From contig JAFVBB010000005.1 in the NCBI GenBank assembly GCA_017480225.1, positions 1 to 64,000 of the forward strand: 64,000 nucleotides of DNA, written 5' to 3'. The stretch's first letter is position 1, and every line of letters starts with the position of its first letter. A program made the translations under genes and the position numbers. The DNA comes from Bacteroidales bacterium. Lineage in GTDB: Bacteria; Bacteroidota; Bacteroidia; Bacteroidales; P3. Positions 26,302-35,248 of the stretch are shown here, piece by piece. A model generated the notes under the pieces. That model made no database searches, was not told the origin of the DNA, and was given only the letters and a program-made list of their open reading frames with translations.

Positions 26302-28302
26302 ATGATTGACCAGGACACAATACAGCGCATAAAGGATACGGCCAGGATAGAGGAGGTGATTGGCGACTTCGTGAGCCTGAAGAAGCGCGGCGCCAACCAC
26401 ATTGGCTGCTGTCCGTTCCACAACGAGAAGACCCCCTCGTTCTACGTGTCGCCGTCGAAGGGCATCTACAAGTGCTTCGGTTGCGGCGAGGCCGGCGATG
26501 TCGTGAAGTTCCTCGAAAAGCACGAGCACTACACCTATGTCGAGTCCCTGCACTGGCTGGCGCACAAGTACAACATCGATGTGCGCGAGGAGGAACTCAC
26601 CGACGAGGAGCGGCAGCGGCAGACCGAGCGCGACGGCCTCTTCCACGTGAGTGAGTTTGCGCAGAGGCATTTTGCCGACCTTCTGTGGAACAACGACCTG
26701 GGGCGTGCCGTGGGGTTGAGCTATTTTCGCAAGCGCGGCATGAGCGACGCCATCATAGAGCGTTTCGGCCTGGGCTACTGCCTCGACGAGTGGAGCGAGT
26801 TCACAGACTATGCGCTGGCCAACGGTTACAGCGAGTCGGTGCTGGCGAAGACCGGCCTTACAATTGTGAATGAGGAGAGCGGCAGGCGTCACGACCGGTT
26901 TCGCGGCCGCGTGATGTTCCCCATCTACAGCGTGAGCGGGCGCGTGCTGGGCTTCAGCGGGCGCGTGCTGTCGTCGGAAAAGCAGGCGGCCAAGTACGTC
27001 AACTCGCCCGACAGCGACATCTACAACAAGAGCCGTGTGCTCTACGGCCTCTTCCAGGCCAGGTCGGCCATCGCGAAAGCTGACAAGTGCTACCTGGTCG
27101 AGGGCAACATCGACGTGGTCAGTATGCACCAGTCGGGTGTGGAGAACACCGTGGCTTCGTGCGGCACGTCGCTCACCGTGGAGCAAATAAGGCTCATACG
27201 CCGCTACACGCCCAACGTCACGGTGCTTTACGACGGCGACAAGGCCGGCATAAAGGCCTCGATGCGCGCCGTTGACCTGCTTTTTGCCGAGGGGATGCAC
27301 GTGCGCCTGGTGCTGTTCCCCGACGGCGACGACCCCGACAGCTATGCCCAGCGCCACGGCTCCACAGCCTTGCAGGAGTACCTGCGCACCCACGAGGAGA
27401 ACTTCATCATGTTCAAGACGCGTGTCACGCTGGAGAGCATCGGCGGCGATCCCATCGGTCGCGCCACGCTCATTAGCGACACCGCGCGCAGCATAGCGCT
27501 GGTGAGCGACCTGCTTGAGCGCTCGGAGTATATTCGTCAGTGCTCACACCTGCTGCATGTCGACGAGGAGGCGCTGTCGGTGGCGGTGGGCAAGGCTGCC
27601 GCCGCCGCGCGTGCGAAGGCAGCCGAGAAGGCTGTGACGCAGCCTGCCCAGCCGGCGCCGCCTGCGGACGACGTCGAGCCAGCCGAGGCTGATGACCCTG
27701 TGGCGACAGCGGAGCCCGTGCACTACACGCCAGCCGCGCCACCGGCGGTGGAGCGGCGCATCGTTGCCCTGTTGCTCAACAACGGCAACGATATGTTGAC
27801 CCAGGAGTTCAAGGACGACAACGGCAACGTCACTCCAGTCTCCAGCACTGTGGCCGAGGTTATAGTGGGCGAGCTGCAGAAGGATGGCCTGACGCTGTCC
27901 CATCCGCTGTGCCAGCGCATCTATGAGCAGTGTGTGCTGATGCTCGACCTCACGCAGCGTATCGACCCCTCCCGTTTTGTGGAGAGCCCCGACGAGCAGC
28001 TGCGCACCTTCGCGGTCACCTTGATGATGGACACGGTGCGGATCAGCGACACCTGGGCAGACAAGGGAGTCTACGTGCCTTCGCTCGGCGACAACCTGCT
28101 GCAGGAAGTCTCCGAGACCATCTTCACATTCCAGAGCCAGTGCCTGGCTCGCACCATGGCCAGGCTGCGCGAGCGGTTGCGCGACGCCGACCCCGACACG
28201 CAGCGCTCGCTGCTTGCCGAACTGCAGCTCTACACCAAGGCGAGCCATGAGCTGGGCGGAAAACGCAACATTATCATAGCGCCGCGCTACAGAAACATGT
28301 AA
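26302..28302 (+). CDS. dnaG: DNA primase
   Basis: This 666-residue enzyme makes RNA primers at the replication fork. The start at ATG 26302 (MIDQDTIQRIKDTARIEEVI) matches the family; an in-frame codon at 26230 would add a non-conserved leader and lies before the promoter. The zinc finger has ligands C37, H40, C58, C61 (CCPFHNEKTPSF ... YKCFGCGEAGD). RYFKKRG-like SYFRKRGMSD is in the catalytic core, and TOPRIM motifs YLVEGNIDVV and LYDGDKAG carry the metal-binding acids. An Ala/Pro-rich linker (about residues 430-480) leads to a helical C-terminal DnaB-interaction region. Complete. Confidence 0.96.
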   Translation: MIDQDTIQRIKDTARIEEVIGDFVSLKKRGANHIGCCPFHNEKTPSFYVSPSKGIYKCFGCGEAGDVVKFLEKHEHYTYVESLHWLAHKYNIDVREEELTDEERQRQTERDGLFHVSEFAQRHFADLLWNNDLGRAVGLSYFRKRGMSDAIIERFGLGYCLDEWSEFTDYALANGYSESVLAKTGLTIVNEESGRRHDRFRGRVMFPIYSVSGRVLGFSGRVLSSEKQAAKYVNSPDSDIYNKSRVLYGLFQARSAIAKADKCYLVEGNIDVVSMHQSGVENTVASCGTSLTVEQIRLIRRYTPNVTVLYDGDKAGIKASMRAVDLLFAEGMHVRLVLFPDGDDPDSYAQRHGSTALQEYLRTHEENFIMFKTRVTLESIGGDPIGRATLISDTARSIALVSDLLERSEYIRQCSHLLHVDEEALSVAVGKAAAAARAKAAEKAVTQPAQPAPPADDVEPAEADDPVATAEPVHYTPAAPPAVERRIVALLLNNGNDMLTQEFKDDNGNVTPVSSTVAEVIVGELQKDGLTLSHPLCQRIYEQCVLMLDLTQRIDPSRFVESPDEQLRTFAVTLMMDTVRISDTWADKGVYVPSLGDNLLQEVSETIFTFQSQCLARTMARLRERLRDADPDTQRSLLAELQLYTKASHELGGKRNIIIAPRYRNM

Positions 28303-28305
28303 TAT

Positions 28306-29529
28306 ATGGACACCAGGAACATAAAGCAACGCTACGACATAATAGGCAACGACCCGCGCCTCGACATGGCGCTGTACAAGGCCATACAGGTGGCGCCGAC
28401 CGACCTTTCGGTGCTCATCGTCGGTGAGAGCGGCGTGGGCAAGGACATCTTCTCGCGCATCATCCACGAGAACAGCCGCCGCAAACATGCGCGCGGCGGC
28501 AGGGGGCTGATCTCGGTAAACTGCGGGGCAATACCCGAGGGCACCATCGAGAGCGAGCTGTTCGGCCATGTAAAGGGCGCCTTCACCGGCGCCGACCGCG
28601 CGCGCAAGGGCTACTTCGAGGAGGCCGACGGCGGCACCATATTCCTCGACGAGGTGGGCGAGCTGCCGCTGGCCATGCAGGTGAAGCTGCTGCGCACATT
28701 GGAGAACGGCGAGATAATACCCGTGGGCAGCTCCACGGCGCTGAAGGTTGATGTTCGGGTGGTGGCCGCCACCAATGTCGACCTCGAGGAGGCTGTGCGC
28801 CAGCGCCGCTTCCGCCAGGACCTCTACTATCGCCTCAACCAGTTCAGCATTGTGCTGCCGCCGCTGCGCGAGCGCAAGGACGACATACCGCTGCTTTTCC
28901 GCAAGTTCTCCTCCGATGTGGCCGAGAAGTACCACATGCCGCCGATTGTGCTCACCGACGAGGCCCGGCGCATGATGATGGACTATCCCTGGTATGGCAA
29001 CGTGCGCGAACTGAAGAACATCACCGAGCAGATTGCCGTGGTCGAGACCGAACGCACCGTCACCCCGGCCATGTTGCAGAGCTACCTCCGCTTTGTACCC
29101 GCGACCGAGCGTATGCCTGCCCTGTTGGGTGAGGCGCAGCAGGGCACAGGCGGAATAACCGACCGTGAGCTGTTGCTCAAAGCATTGACCATGGGGCAGA
29201 TGATTAACGAGATGCGGCAGGAGATCAACGACCTGCGCCAGATGGTGATGCAGCTGGGCAGCCGTCAGGGCGACTTCAAGACGCAAGGCTTCCTGCCAGC
29301 CCAGCCGTCGCAGCAGCACGGCCTCGTGGCCAGCGGTGGGCAGGAGGAGGAGTTCGTCACGCCCGAAATTATTGAGGACGAGGGCATCAGCCTCGAGGAA
29401 CGCGAGCGCCACGCCATCGTGAAGGCGCTGGAGCGCAGCGGCGGCAACCGCAAGCAGGCCGCCTCCGAGCTGCACATATCGGAGCGCACCCTCTACCGCA
29501 AGCTAAAGGAATACGACATCGAGAAATGA
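28306..29529 (+). CDS. Sigma-54-dependent transcriptional activator without receiver domain
   Basis: This 407-residue AAA+ enhancer-binding protein has Walker A GESGVGKD (40-47), the sigma-54 contact loop GAFTGA (91-96), Walker B TIFLDEVGEL (111-120), and GNVREL in the sensor region. A linker follows, and a Fis-type helix-turn-helix at the C-terminus (about 370-405, GNRKQAASELHISERTLYRKL). There is no N-terminal response-regulator or GAF domain: the AAA+ part starts almost at residue 1, so its signal must come otherwise, perhaps through the linker. It lies 3 bases after dnaG and overlaps aroA by four bases. Confidence 0.92.
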   Translation: MDTRNIKQRYDIIGNDPRLDMALYKAIQVAPTDLSVLIVGESGVGKDIFSRIIHENSRRKHARGGRGLISVNCGAIPEGTIESELFGHVKGAFTGADRARKGYFEEADGGTIFLDEVGELPLAMQVKLLRTLENGEIIPVGSSTALKVDVRVVAATNVDLEEAVRQRRFRQDLYYRLNQFSIVLPPLRERKDDIPLLFRKFSSDVAEKYHMPPIVLTDEARRMMMDYPWYGNVRELKNITEQIAVVETERTVTPAMLQSYLRFVPATERMPALLGEAQQGTGGITDRELLLKALTMGQMINEMRQEINDLRQMVMQLGSRQGDFKTQGFLPAQPSQQHGLVASGGQEEEFVTPEIIEDEGISLEERERHAIVKALERSGGNRKQAASELHISERTLYRKLKEYDIEK

Positions 29530-30758
29530 ACACCAACGACATACGCATCAATCTGCCAGCCTCGAAGAGCATGAGCAACCGGTGGCTGATGATAAACCAC
29601 TTGATGGGCAGCCACTTCCGCATTGCGAAATTCTCCTCGTCGGGCGACACGCGCCTGCTGCGGCGCCTGTTGCAGCAGCTCGAGGAGCGCAAGTCGGACG
29701 TATATTACTGCAATAACGCGGGCTCGGTGGCGCGCTTCATGATGCCGCTGCTTGCCATCACGTCGGGTCACCACATCCTCACTGGCGACGACCGCCTGTG
29801 CCAGCGGCCCATGGCGCCGCTGATTGACGCCCTGCGGCAGATGGGGCTGCGTGTGGTGTGCAACGGCGAGGAAGGCTTCCTGCCGGTGAGCATAGAGGGC
29901 GGTGTGCCGGTGAGGCGCACTGTGCAGGTCGACCCCGTGCTCAGCAGCCAGTTCGTCAGCTCGCTGCTGCTTGTGGCGCCGCGCCTGCCCGAAGGCATAT
30001 CGCTCACCATGACCCAACGCCCCACCTCGCGCCCCTACATCGAGATGACGGCCGACGTGCTCCGGCAGGCCGGCATCGAGGTGAGGCGCTCATCAAACGG
30101 ACGCACCTACTATGTGTCGCCCTTCGAGGGCAAGCCGCAGTCGGCGGCCATCACCATTGAGCGCGACTGGACGGCGGCGTCGTACTTCTACACCATGGCG
30201 CTGCTGCGCCCCGACCTGCGGATACGCCTGCTCGGGCTGCAGCTCGACTCGTGTCAGGGCGACAGCGCCGCCGACCGCTTCTTCGCCATGCTCGGTGTGC
30301 GCAGCACCGAGGTGCGCTCGCCCTATCGCTCAGCTGGCCGCAGCATCACCGTGCAGGGTGGGGGAGAGCGGCAGAAGACAGTGCAGTTCAATTGCCTCGA
30401 CTGCCCCGACCTGGTGCCCACCTTCGCCGTGGCGGCAGCCGCGGCCGGAGTGCGCACCGTGCTGCGCGGCGTGAGCAACATTGCCCTCAAGGAGAGCGAC
30501 CGCATGGTGGCCATCACCACCGAGCTGCGCCGCATGGGGGCGTCTGTGGAGGCTGGCGGCGAGGAGATGACCATACACCCCGCCACCCTTGCGCCCACCG
30601 AGCCGGTGCACACCTACGGCGACCACCGCATAGCCATGGCCTTCGCGCCGCTTCGCCTGCTGCACCCCGACCTGGTGATTGAGAGCCCTGAGGTGGTCGA
30701 CAAGTCGTTCCCGGAGTTTTGGGACGAGATGGCCAAAGTGGAGCAATGCCTACGCTGA
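29526..30758 (+). CDS. aroA: 3-phosphoshikimate 1-carboxyvinyltransferase (EPSP synthase)
   Basis: This 410-residue enzyme joins PEP and shikimate-3-phosphate in aromatic amino acid synthesis. Visible motifs: INLPASKSMSNRWLMI (substrate-binding Lys/Ser), NNAGSVARFM (a variant of the usual NAGTAxR loop), SSQFVSSLLL, ERDWTAASYF, DCPDLVPTFAVAA, LKESDRM and GDHRIAMAFA. At 410 residues it is slightly shorter than the usual about 430. Its ATG overlaps the previous stop (ATGA) and its end overlaps miaA by 13 bases, so translation is coupled. Confidence 0.92.
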   Translation: MNTNDIRINLPASKSMSNRWLMINHLMGSHFRIAKFSSSGDTRLLRRLLQQLEERKSDVYYCNNAGSVARFMMPLLAITSGHHILTGDDRLCQRPMAPLIDALRQMGLRVVCNGEEGFLPVSIEGGVPVRRTVQVDPVLSSQFVSSLLLVAPRLPEGISLTMTQRPTSRPYIEMTADVLRQAGIEVRRSSNGRTYYVSPFEGKPQSAAITIERDWTAASYFYTMALLRPDLRIRLLGLQLDSCQGDSAADRFFAMLGVRSTEVRSPYRSAGRSITVQGGGERQKTVQFNCLDCPDLVPTFAVAAAAAGVRTVLRGVSNIALKESDRMVAITTELRRMGASVEAGGEEMTIHPATLAPTEPVHTYGDHRIAMAFAPLRLLHPDLVIESPEVVDKSFPEFWDEMAKVEQCLR

Positions 30759-31594
30759 CCATCGTGGCAGGCCCCACGGCTGTGGGCAAGACGGCCTATG
30801 CCATCGGCCTGGCCCGCAGCCTGGGCACTGAGGTGGTGAGTTGCGACTCGCGCCAGTTCTACAGCGAGTTGCGCATCGGCGTGGCCCGCCCCTCCGACGA
30901 CGAGCTGCTGTCGGTGCGCCACCATTTTGTGGCCTGCCGCCCGGTGACCGATCCCTACAACATCTACGACTACGAGCGCGACGCCATCCGCGTTGCCACC
31001 GGCCTGATGGAGCGCTGCGGCAGCGCTGTGGCCGTGGGCGGCAGCGGCCTTTACGTCGACGCGCTGATGCACGGCGTGTCGGTGCTGCCCTCGCCCACAC
31101 CCGAGCTGCGCGCCTCGCTGCAGGCCATGCCCATAGAGGAGAAGCGCGCCCGCCTGCGCCTGCTCGACCCCGACTACTATGCCCGCGTCGACCTTCGCAA
31201 CCCGGTGCGCCTGCAGCGTGCTCTCGAGGTGTGCATTGCGGCCGGGCGCCCCTATTCCGCCCTTCTGGCCGAAAGCAAGCCCGCCGCGCGTCCCTTCGAC
31301 GTGAAGCTGGTGGTGCTCGGCCTGCCGCCCGCCGAGCTGCGCGAGCGCATTGACCGGCGCGTCGACGCCATGATGGCCGCCGGGCTGGCCGACGAGGTGG
31401 CCTCGCTGCTGCCATTCCGCCATCTGCCCACGCTGCGCACCGTGGGCTACACCGAGCTTTTCGCCGCCCTCGACGGGCGCTGCACCGTGGCCGAGGCCGT
31501 GGAGGCCATCAAACTCAATACCTGGCACTACGCCCGCAAGCAGATGAGCTGGCTGCGCCGCTATGGGAAGCAGCCGCAATGTGCCGGTTCGTGA
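30746..31594 (+). CDS. miaA: tRNA dimethylallyltransferase
   Basis: This 282-residue enzyme prenylates A37 of tRNAs reading UNN codons. Start ATG 30746 gives MPTLTIVAGPTAVGKT with the P-loop at 9-16; the upstream in-frame GTG/ATG alternatives sit inside aroA and break the P-loop spacing. DSRQFYSELRIG (tRNA/DMAPP loop), GGSGLYVDAL and QLNTWHYARKQ-like KLNTWHYARKQMSW are present. Its DMAPP substrate connects to the isoprenoid genes at 10118 and 61709. It overlaps aroA by 13 bases. Confidence 0.93.
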   Translation: MPTLTIVAGPTAVGKTAYAIGLARSLGTEVVSCDSRQFYSELRIGVARPSDDELLSVRHHFVACRPVTDPYNIYDYERDAIRVATGLMERCGSAVAVGGSGLYVDALMHGVSVLPSPTPELRASLQAMPIEEKRARLRLLDPDYYARVDLRNPVRLQRALEVCIAAGRPYSALLAESKPAARPFDVKLVVLGLPPAELRERIDRRVDAMMAAGLADEVASLLPFRHLPTLRTVGYTELFAALDGRCTVAEAVEAIKLNTWHYARKQMSWLRRYGKQPQCAGS

Positions 31595-31628
31595 CCTCCG
31601 GCCGCCCCCTTGTGCGACCGTGTTGAGT

Positions 31629-31753
31629 CTATGCCAGGACCGTCTGTTCTTCGATTGTTCTCCGATTGTTCTTCGATTGTTCTTCGATTTAATATCGAAG
31701 AACAATCGAAGAACAATCGGAGAACAATCGAAGAACAGACGGCCTTGACACGG
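31629..31753. repeat. Hairpin element, copy 4 (near-perfect 50-bp arms)
   Basis: The core 31639-31743 has the full four-module arms pairing perfectly around the loop TTAAT, except the outermost base. Flanks are CTATGCCAGG left and CTTGACACGG right. It lies in the 341-base gap 31595-31935, between miaA and the PurF-like gene, 35 bases after the miaA stop. The promoter for the next gene is at 31821; I see nothing else there. Confidence 0.95.
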
Positions 31754-31820
31754 TCTTGATGCCCTTTTTCGGGGCGGTTTGCGGCGCGCGTGAGTCGGCT
31801 TGGCGGCTGTTGAGAAATAA

Positions 31821-31853
31821 TTTGCGGGGTGTGGTGAAAAATGCGTATATTTG
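31821..31853 (+). promoter_or_regulatory. Bacteroidota-type promoter for the PurF-like gene
   Basis: TTTG at 31821-31824, a 21-base spacer and TATATTTG at 31846-31853. The leader would be about 75 bases of AT-rich sequence. Confidence 0.75.
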
Positions 31854-31935
31854 CAGTTTGAACAGGAGTGAAAGTTAACTGGCAACTGCAAGCCATTCAA
31901 TATATTACAACATAATCTAAAACACAAAACGTATT

Positions 31936-33348
31936 ATGAGCGGGTTTTTCGGCGTGGCGAGCACGCGTCCCTGTATCACAGATTTGTTCTACGGAACAGA
32001 TTATCATTCGCATCTTGGCACCAAGCGTGCCGGCATGGCAACCTTTGACGGCAGCCAGCCCCACCAGAACATCCACAACATCCAGAACTCGCATTTCCGC
32101 CCCAAGTTCATGAAGGACCTGGCCGAGATGACCGGCAACGTGGGCATTGGCGTGATCAGCGACACGGAGGCGCAGCCCGTGATGGTGAACTCGCACCTGG
32201 GGCGCTTCGCGCTGTGCACGGTGAGCAAGATCAACAACCTTGCCGAGCTCGAGGGCGAGTGCCTGCGCAACCACCAGCAGTTCACCGACCTCTCCATGGG
32301 TGGCACCAACCCCACCGAGCTTGTGGCGCTGCTTATCTCGCAGGGCGATGACTTCGTGAGCGGCATCGAGAATGTGTACAAGAAGGTGAAGGGCTCGTGC
32401 TCGATGCTCATCCTCACCCCCGACGGCATCATCTGCGCGCGCGACCGCTACGGCCGCACGCCGATAGTGGTGGGCCGCCGCGGCGACGACTATGCCGTGG
32501 CCAGCGAGAGCCACTCCTATGTCAACCTCGGCTACGAGACGTGCCGCTTCGTCGGCCCAGGCGAGGTGGTGAAGGTCAGTGTGGAGGGCGGCATCAAGGT
32601 GCTGCGTCCGGCCGAGGAGCGCAACCAGATTTGTTCTTTCCTGTGGATATACTACGGCTATCCCTGCACCGAGTATGAGGGAGTGAACGCCGAGGAGGTG
32701 CGCTACAGCCTGGGCCGCATTATGGGTGAGCGCGACGATGTGCAGGCCGACTTTGTGAGTCCCATACCAGACAGCGGCATTGGCATGGCCCTCGGCTACA
32801 GCAACGGCCGCCGCATACCCTACAAGCGCGGCCTGTTGAAATACACGCCCACGTGGAGCCGCTCTTTCATGCCCGTGAACCAGGCCGACCGCTTCCTGGT
32901 GGCCAAGATGAAGCTCATTCCGAGCCGCGCTGTGCTGCAGGGCAAGGAGGTGGTGTTCTGCGACGACTCGATAGTGCGCGGCACCCAACTGCGCGACAAC
33001 GTCAAGATGCTCTACGACTACGGTGCCCGCAAGGTGCATGTGCGCATCAGCTGCCCGCCGTTGGTGCACGGCTGCACATTCCTCAACTTCAGCGCCAGCA
33101 AGACTGACCGCGAGCTCATCACGCGCCGCGTGATCGAGGAGCTGGAGGGCGGCAGCGTGCGCCGCCTCGAGGCCTACCAGGACGCTACCACCCAGGAATA
33201 TGCCCGTATGGTGGAGGTGATACGCCAGCATGTGGGTGTGGACACCCTCAAGTTCAACACCGTCGACGACGTTTGCCAGGCCATAGGCCTGCCGAAGCAG
33301 AGCATCTGCACGCACTGCTTCGATGCAAGCTCATACGGCGACAAGTAA
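31936..33348 (+). CDS. Amidophosphoribosyltransferase-like protein with Ser at the nucleophile position
   Basis: This 470-residue protein aligns with PurF throughout: an N-terminal class II glutamine amidotransferase-like domain, then a phosphoribosyltransferase domain with FCDDSIVRGT (PRPP loop, Asp343-Asp344). The four cysteines that bind the 4Fe-4S cluster in the Bacillus enzyme appear conserved: C233 (ICSF), C380 (HGC), C458 and C461 (CTHC). The usual start MCGIxG is here MSGFFGV, so the N-terminal Cys nucleophile is Ser. The protein may be ammonia-dependent, use Ser, or have another job. A separate canonical purF is expected elsewhere. Monocistronic promoter upstream; the next gene starts 18 bases after. 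Confidence 0.82.
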   Translation: MSGFFGVASTRPCITDLFYGTDYHSHLGTKRAGMATFDGSQPHQNIHNIQNSHFRPKFMKDLAEMTGNVGIGVISDTEAQPVMVNSHLGRFALCTVSKINNLAELEGECLRNHQQFTDLSMGGTNPTELVALLISQGDDFVSGIENVYKKVKGSCSMLILTPDGIICARDRYGRTPIVVGRRGDDYAVASESHSYVNLGYETCRFVGPGEVVKVSVEGGIKVLRPAEERNQICSFLWIYYGYPCTEYEGVNAEEVRYSLGRIMGERDDVQADFVSPIPDSGIGMALGYSNGRRIPYKRGLLKYTPTWSRSFMPVNQADRFLVAKMKLIPSRAVLQGKEVVFCDDSIVRGTQLRDNVKMLYDYGARKVHVRISCPPLVHGCTFLNFSASKTDRELITRRVIEELEGGSVRRLEAYQDATTQEYARMVEVIRQHVGVDTLKFNTVDDVCQAIGLPKQSICTHCFDASSYGDK

Positions 33349-33365
33349 AATAACACCGACCAGTT

Positions 33366-35210
33366 ATGACAGAAAGCAAGCACGCGGCCGGGTCTGCCGA
33401 ATGGAGAAGGATGCTCTGCGTCTGGCTTGTGGCATTGTCGCCCCTGTGGGCGGCTGTGGGCAGGGCGCAGGCACCCACCGTCATGAGCGTGGCCGACATA
33501 CTCGGCAACTATGGCCTCGACACGGCCATCGTGGCCGACACCGCCGCCGCGCGCGCATGGCTTGACGCCCAGCCGCAGAACTTCGTGTTGCTCACCGACC
33601 TTTGTGTTAGTGTGCGCACCAAGGCGCAGCGCGCCCTGAAGAGCATAGAGAGCGACTACGACTTCCGCGACAGCCTGGTGTGGCTCGACTCGAACACCGT
33701 GCTTGCCGACTATTCCATCTACGAGTACCGCCTGCGCAGCCTGGCCGACTTCATGGGCCGCATGAGTATCAGGTACAGCCGTCTGGAGCAGAAACGTGCC
33801 GAGGACGAGCGCGAGGCTGCCCGCCAGCGTGCCATCGAGGCTCTCCGGCGCCAGCAGCAGGAGCGCAACCGTCAGGCCGCCGACCTGAAGGCCAATATCG
33901 AGCTGCACCACCGCGCCATACACTCGGCCTGCGATGCGCCGGGTGTGACCGACAAGAACAAGGTGAAGCAGCTGAAGGATCTCTTCTACTCGTACCTGAT
34001 GGTCTACAACAAATACGACCTCAGCGAGGGCGATGCCACCGAAGAGAGCCTCGCCCGCCTCGACCAGCTGAACGCTTTCCAGAACGACATGATGGAGAAC
34101 GTGCTGGGCGAGAACTCGCTGATCAACCAGATTGACAACTTCAAGAACATCCTCAAGGTGCGCTGCGAGAAAGACAACGCCGACATCTACCGCTCCTACT
34201 CGAAGGTTTTCAAGCACACCAATGTACCGGTGAGCTTTGCCGACGTGAAGGAGTATGAGGACTACATTGTGCGGCTCCGCACCATCGTGGCCGTACAGCA
34301 GCGCTACCTTCAGACCATCGACCTCCGCCAGGCCATCAGCCAGGGCAGCGAGGCCATAGCCTCCACCTTCGGCAAGAAGTACCGTGGAGTGGTGAGCTCC
34401 TACCGCGACGCGCTTCGCACGGTGGACCAACTGCCTGCCTTCACCTCGAATGCCGAGAGCATTGTGTTCATTCAGAACCTCGACGCATTTATTGAGGCGC
34501 AGCAGCTCTACGTCGGCTTCTACCCTGTGCTGGAGGAGATAGAGCAGCGCGGCGACAGCATCGTGGGGCAGCGCCGTTTCCCCGACGTGGCGCAGGCCTA
34601 CCGCAACGTGCAGGAACAGATGCACCCGCTACCGTCGTTCAAGGACGCCGACGGCGCCGTTCTCTACGAGCAGCAGTTGGCCGACGTGCTCGATGTGCAG
34701 CAATGCTTTCTCGATGCCCTCGACATGAGGGACGAGATTGCCGCCGCCGACGACACAATCACCGCCTCGCGCAAGCTCGACCGTACGCTGGCAAACGGCT
34801 ACCGCCTGCTGCGCAAGCAGACCGACCTCGCCCCCAACTTCGCCACTGTGGAGCGCGGCCGGGCCTACCTCTCCATGCTGGCAGGCTATCAGGAGATGCA
34901 ACAGCTGTGCATTGATGTGATCGCCAAGCTGCGCCAGGTAAAGGAGAACGACAAGAAAATCAACGACCGCGACTTCCCCTACAGCAATCTGCGCAAGGCC
35001 TACAGCCGCATGTACAAGGTGTATCAGGGCGTGGACGAAATCACCAACAACGAGGATCTGCGCCGCTACAACCGTCAGGCCGACTATGTGCTCGACATGC
35101 AGAATGCGTTTCTTGCCACCATGCGCGGCCCTAACGCCGCCGACTGCGACAACAAGCTGAAGCGCGAAAGCAACATCGAGAATATCAAGCTGATAATTGG
35201 CCTCAAGTAA
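33366..35210 (+). CDS. Exported helical (coiled-coil) protein of unknown function
   Basis: This 614-residue protein has a signal peptide ending near WAAVGRAQA; translation could start at 33366 or at the ATG 33411 (MLCVWLVALSPLWAAVGRAQ), which gives a more typical signal. The mature part is almost entirely helical, with a Glu/Arg/Gln-rich coiled coil at about residues 130-175 (EQKRAEDEREAARQRAIEAL) and then several helical repeat-like units ending in ...QYLQTIDLRQ, QQLYVGFYPVLEEI, MQQLCIDVIAKLRQ. No catalytic motif. It lies between the PurF-like gene and hydG with 17- and 38-base gaps, so may be co-transcribed with both. Confidence 0.65.
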   Translation: MTESKHAAGSAEWRRMLCVWLVALSPLWAAVGRAQAPTVMSVADILGNYGLDTAIVADTAAARAWLDAQPQNFVLLTDLCVSVRTKAQRALKSIESDYDFRDSLVWLDSNTVLADYSIYEYRLRSLADFMGRMSIRYSRLEQKRAEDEREAARQRAIEALRRQQQERNRQAADLKANIELHHRAIHSACDAPGVTDKNKVKQLKDLFYSYLMVYNKYDLSEGDATEESLARLDQLNAFQNDMMENVLGENSLINQIDNFKNILKVRCEKDNADIYRSYSKVFKHTNVPVSFADVKEYEDYIVRLRTIVAVQQRYLQTIDLRQAISQGSEAIASTFGKKYRGVVSSYRDALRTVDQLPAFTSNAESIVFIQNLDAFIEAQQLYVGFYPVLEEIEQRGDSIVGQRRFPDVAQAYRNVQEQMHPLPSFKDADGAVLYEQQLADVLDVQQCFLDALDMRDEIAAADDTITASRKLDRTLANGYRLLRKQTDLAPNFATVERGRAYLSMLAGYQEMQQLCIDVIAKLRQVKENDKKINDRDFPYSNLRKAYSRMYKVYQGVDEITNNEDLRRYNRQADYVLDMQNAFLATMRGPNAADCDNKLKRESNIENIKLIIGLK

Positions 35211-35248
35211 AGGCCGTCGGCTGCTGTACATCTATACTATCCACAACT

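Noticed and set aside
33366-33413. Deciding between the two starts of the helical protein (33366 or 33411)
   Set aside because: The shorter form gives a more standard signal peptide, but the sequence alone does not settle it, so the longer frame was listed with the alternative noted.
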